Assembly: GCA_027483785.1 (NCBI GenBank)
Contig: JAIXTU010000274.1
Location: 1 to 14,290 of the forward strand
DNA from: Flavobacterium sp.
Lineage (GTDB): Bacteria > Bacteroidota > Bacteroidia > Flavobacteriales > Flavobacteriaceae
Direction of reading: 5' to 3'
Length of the DNA: 14,290 bases
Part shown: piece after piece, positions 12,573-14,290 of the stretch
Numbering within the stretch: the stretch's first letter is position 1
Layout: the number at the start of each line of letters is the position of its first letter
Notes under the pieces: model-generated
Told to the model about the DNA's origin: nothing
The model's input: only the letters and a program-made list of their open reading frames with translations
The model's database searches: none
Program-made: the position numbers and the translations under genes

Positions 12573-14290
12573 CTATCGTTTAAGCAACTTTATGTGCTCA
12601 ATTTCTTCTCCCGACTGTAGTTTCAATAAATAAATGCCTCTGGTCCAATTTTGGGTATCCACCAACAGTTTCCCATCTTTAGATTTTGCAGTTGCCAGTA
12701 ACGAACCTTTAAAATCGTATACATTAGCAGTTGCAATGGCGTCGTTGTTTGTTAATGTTAACTCAAAAACATCAGTAACTGGATTGGGGTAAAATTGAAT
12801 CAGCTTTTCTTTCCTTGGAACACTTAATTGTTCCACAAACTTGGTATTCCAAGTCGGTGTAATAATAGCCGGATTGAAATCGAAGTAAATTTCCGCAGCA
12901 TCTTGAATTTCAGTGCCAACAGTAAAACCAGCAGACGGCTTCACGCGATACGTTACAAATCCGTTTCCAACTGTTTCGCTGCCGTTCGACGGCGGTAAAT
13001 TGATGTTGTTAAACTTGTAAATTAATTTATTTCCTACCAGCGATTTCATATACAAATGACTGCTTGCCACAACTTGTAGCGTTGCCGCATCTAATCCAGA
13101 AGGCAACAAATTTTCGATGCGTACATTCTGCGCAGGCCCGTTGCCCGTATTTTCAAATCGAATGGTGTAAGTGAGATAATCGTTTTCTGAAAAATCATCG
13201 ATATCTATTTCAGGACCGTGCGCTTCGGTGATGTCATTCGGATCATACGATCCCATAAAAATTCCTTCAAAGACAGAGGTGTTGTTATTTGTGAACGGAT
13301 CATCTGTAACAGTTACCGTAGCCGACATTTCAAAAGGTTCCTCCAGTACTACTTCGGGTATGCTCGCAAATTGCAAGGTTCCAGTTATCGATTGACTGCT
13401 GTAAGCTGCGAGCGTATTCAAGGTCAAAGTAAAACCAAAAGCCGTTGGTGTTGCACCCGCAGGATATGTTACGATAGTCGACTGTGTCGGTTTGTAAAAA
13501 TTAATTTCTAATGCACTAACATTTGTGTAACTGTTGTTTTGAACTTTTAGCCTGTAAGAACGCGTGAAACCCGGAGTTGCGTTAATGGAAAAAGTAGTTA
13601 TCGAGATATCATTAGGAAGCGGCGCCAGTAACGGAAATAAAAATTCTTGTGTGGGTTGCGAATAGTCTATCACTGCATCCTCGTAAAACGTCGAACAACT
13701 GATTTCACTTGAAGGTGCACATAGGTTTGCATACGACAAGTCGTTAATTCCCGGTTGCAATGCTAATAGGGTCGGTTGCTCTTTGTGCACCGAAATCATT
13801 ACGTTCATACTCGATAATCCGACAACATTTCCAAAATAACCGCGCCCGTATATCGGCTCGTCGAATTCTTTAAGACCATTTTGATTGATATCGATAAAGC
13901 CAGTAAGTTTTGTGGCTTTATCTGATACAAATACGGTAATTATTCCAGTACCCAAATTTGTCGAATCAGAATTCTTGATAAGTGAGTAGTTAAGCGTATA
14001 TGTTCCTGGAGCTGTTTCTGGTTGTGTAGAAATGCGGCCGTCGGCTAGTAACATAAAATCATCCCAAGCACTGCCTTGCGTTTGAATGGTAAACGACTCG
14101 TCGGAAACCGAATATAAAGTCTGGTTGTTATAAATGTCGTTGTCTAAAATACTTCTATAAGAAACCAAACCTTCTGGAGTGGATGTGTACAGGCGTATAT
14201 CATCGTTTTTTACCTGATCAGTTGCAGGTTGGGTGTAAATTCCATCCAATACAATGCTACAACCCATAGCGTCGGTTATCACGCAAGATA
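12573..14290 (-). CDS. Secreted protein with T9SS type A sorting domain (paralogue 2, N-terminus missing)
   Basis: The frame is open to the window edge. The GTG at 14282 lies inside a repeat motif (SCVITDAMGCS, as in ITCTVTDASGCTS of the neighbour), so it is not the start. Domain order then follows paralogue 1: a beta-rich segment, the Asp/Asn-rich loop FIDINQNGLKEFDEP, a region with TPGFTRSYRLKVQN, the module GSYDPNDITEAHGPE to YFDFNPAIITP, and a type A sorting domain (IQFYPNPVTDVFELTL to GIYLLKL, end IKLLKR). It is upstream of paralogue 1 by 23 bases on the same strand. The two share a DNA block that is identical in 34 of 36 bases (12762-12797 and 10546-10581), which points to tandem duplication or gene conversion. 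No enzyme motif is visible in the part seen. Confidence 0.87.
   Translation of the reverse strand, partial: SCVITDAMGCSIVLDGIYTQPATDQVKNDDIRLYTSTPEGLVSYRSILDNDIYNNQTLYSVSDESFTIQTQGSAWDDFMLLADGRISTQPETAPGTYTLNYSLIKNSDSTNLGTGIITVFVSDKATKLTGFIDINQNGLKEFDEPIYGRGYFGNVVGLSSMNVMISVHKEQPTLLALQPGINDLSYANLCAPSSEISCSTFYEDAVIDYSQPTQEFLFPLLAPLPNDISITTFSINATPGFTRSYRLKVQNNSYTNVSALEINFYKPTQSTIVTYPAGATPTAFGFTLTLNTLAAYSSQSITGTLQFASIPEVVLEEPFEMSATVTVTDDPFTNNNTSVFEGIFMGSYDPNDITEAHGPEIDIDDFSENDYLTYTIRFENTGNGPAQNVRIENLLPSGLDAATLQVVASSHLYMKSLVGNKLIYKFNNINLPPSNGSETVGNGFVTYRVKPSAGFTVGTEIQDAAEIYFDFNPAIITPTWNTKFVEQLSVPRKEKLIQFYPNPVTDVFELTLTNNDAIATANVYDFKGSLLATAKSKDGKLLVDTQNWTRGIYLLKLQSGEEIEHIKLLKR

Noticed and set aside
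1..14290. CRISPR array, tRNA or rRNA genes, prophage, defence system
   Set aside because: No regularly spaced direct repeats, no tRNA-like cloverleaf or rRNA signature noticed, and no phage, nuclease or toxin-antitoxin genes among the readable proteins.

Overview
The window looks like a chromosomal segment of a Flavobacteriaceae bacterium (phylum Bacteroidota). The evidence is three secreted proteins with type IX secretion (T9SS) C-terminal sorting domains, a FecA-like TonB-dependent receptor, flavobacterial-type TadA and DXS proteins, and upstream boxes that fit the Bacteroidota sigma-factor consensus (TTG, about 19 nt, TAnnTTTG).

Layout. (1) 1-2027, plus strand: the 3' part of a large Ig-like surface protein with a T9SS sorting domain that resembles type C, closed by a clear intrinsic terminator. 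(2) 2080-2832: gene-free and repeat-rich, with a structured repeat unit, a hairpin terminator, and a 217-bp inverted-repeat element that resembles a MITE. (3) 2833-4129, minus strand: a SIMPL-domain protein and tadA. (4) 4255-6492, plus strand: a FecA-like receptor divergent from tadA. (5) 6843-8624: dxs of the MEP isoprenoid pathway, with a -7-like box so close that its mRNA may be almost leaderless. (6) 8721-9956: a TetA-like MFS exporter with its own promoter. (7) 10357-14290, minus strand: two tandem paralogous T9SS type A proteins, the upstream one cut by the window edge.

The genes do not form one pathway. They are housekeeping genes (tadA, dxs) mixed with envelope and surface genes. The most interesting signal lies between them: a degenerate, structured intergenic element occurs at least four times in three spacers, in both orientations. 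Copies are C1 2136-2324 (+), C3 6519-6691 (-), C4 9988-10124 (-) and C2 10167-10355 (+), with a possible fragment at 3646-3663. Each full copy has a GGCAGCG-like 5' box, internal hairpins, a box close to GCGAAnnGCSCGACC, a closing G+C-rich hairpin and a 3' end close to GCCCAAA. C4 and C2 form a head-to-head pair. This could be a REP-like mobile repeat, a family of small structured RNAs, or both. All calls rest on reading the sequence and remembered family knowledge; no database search was run.
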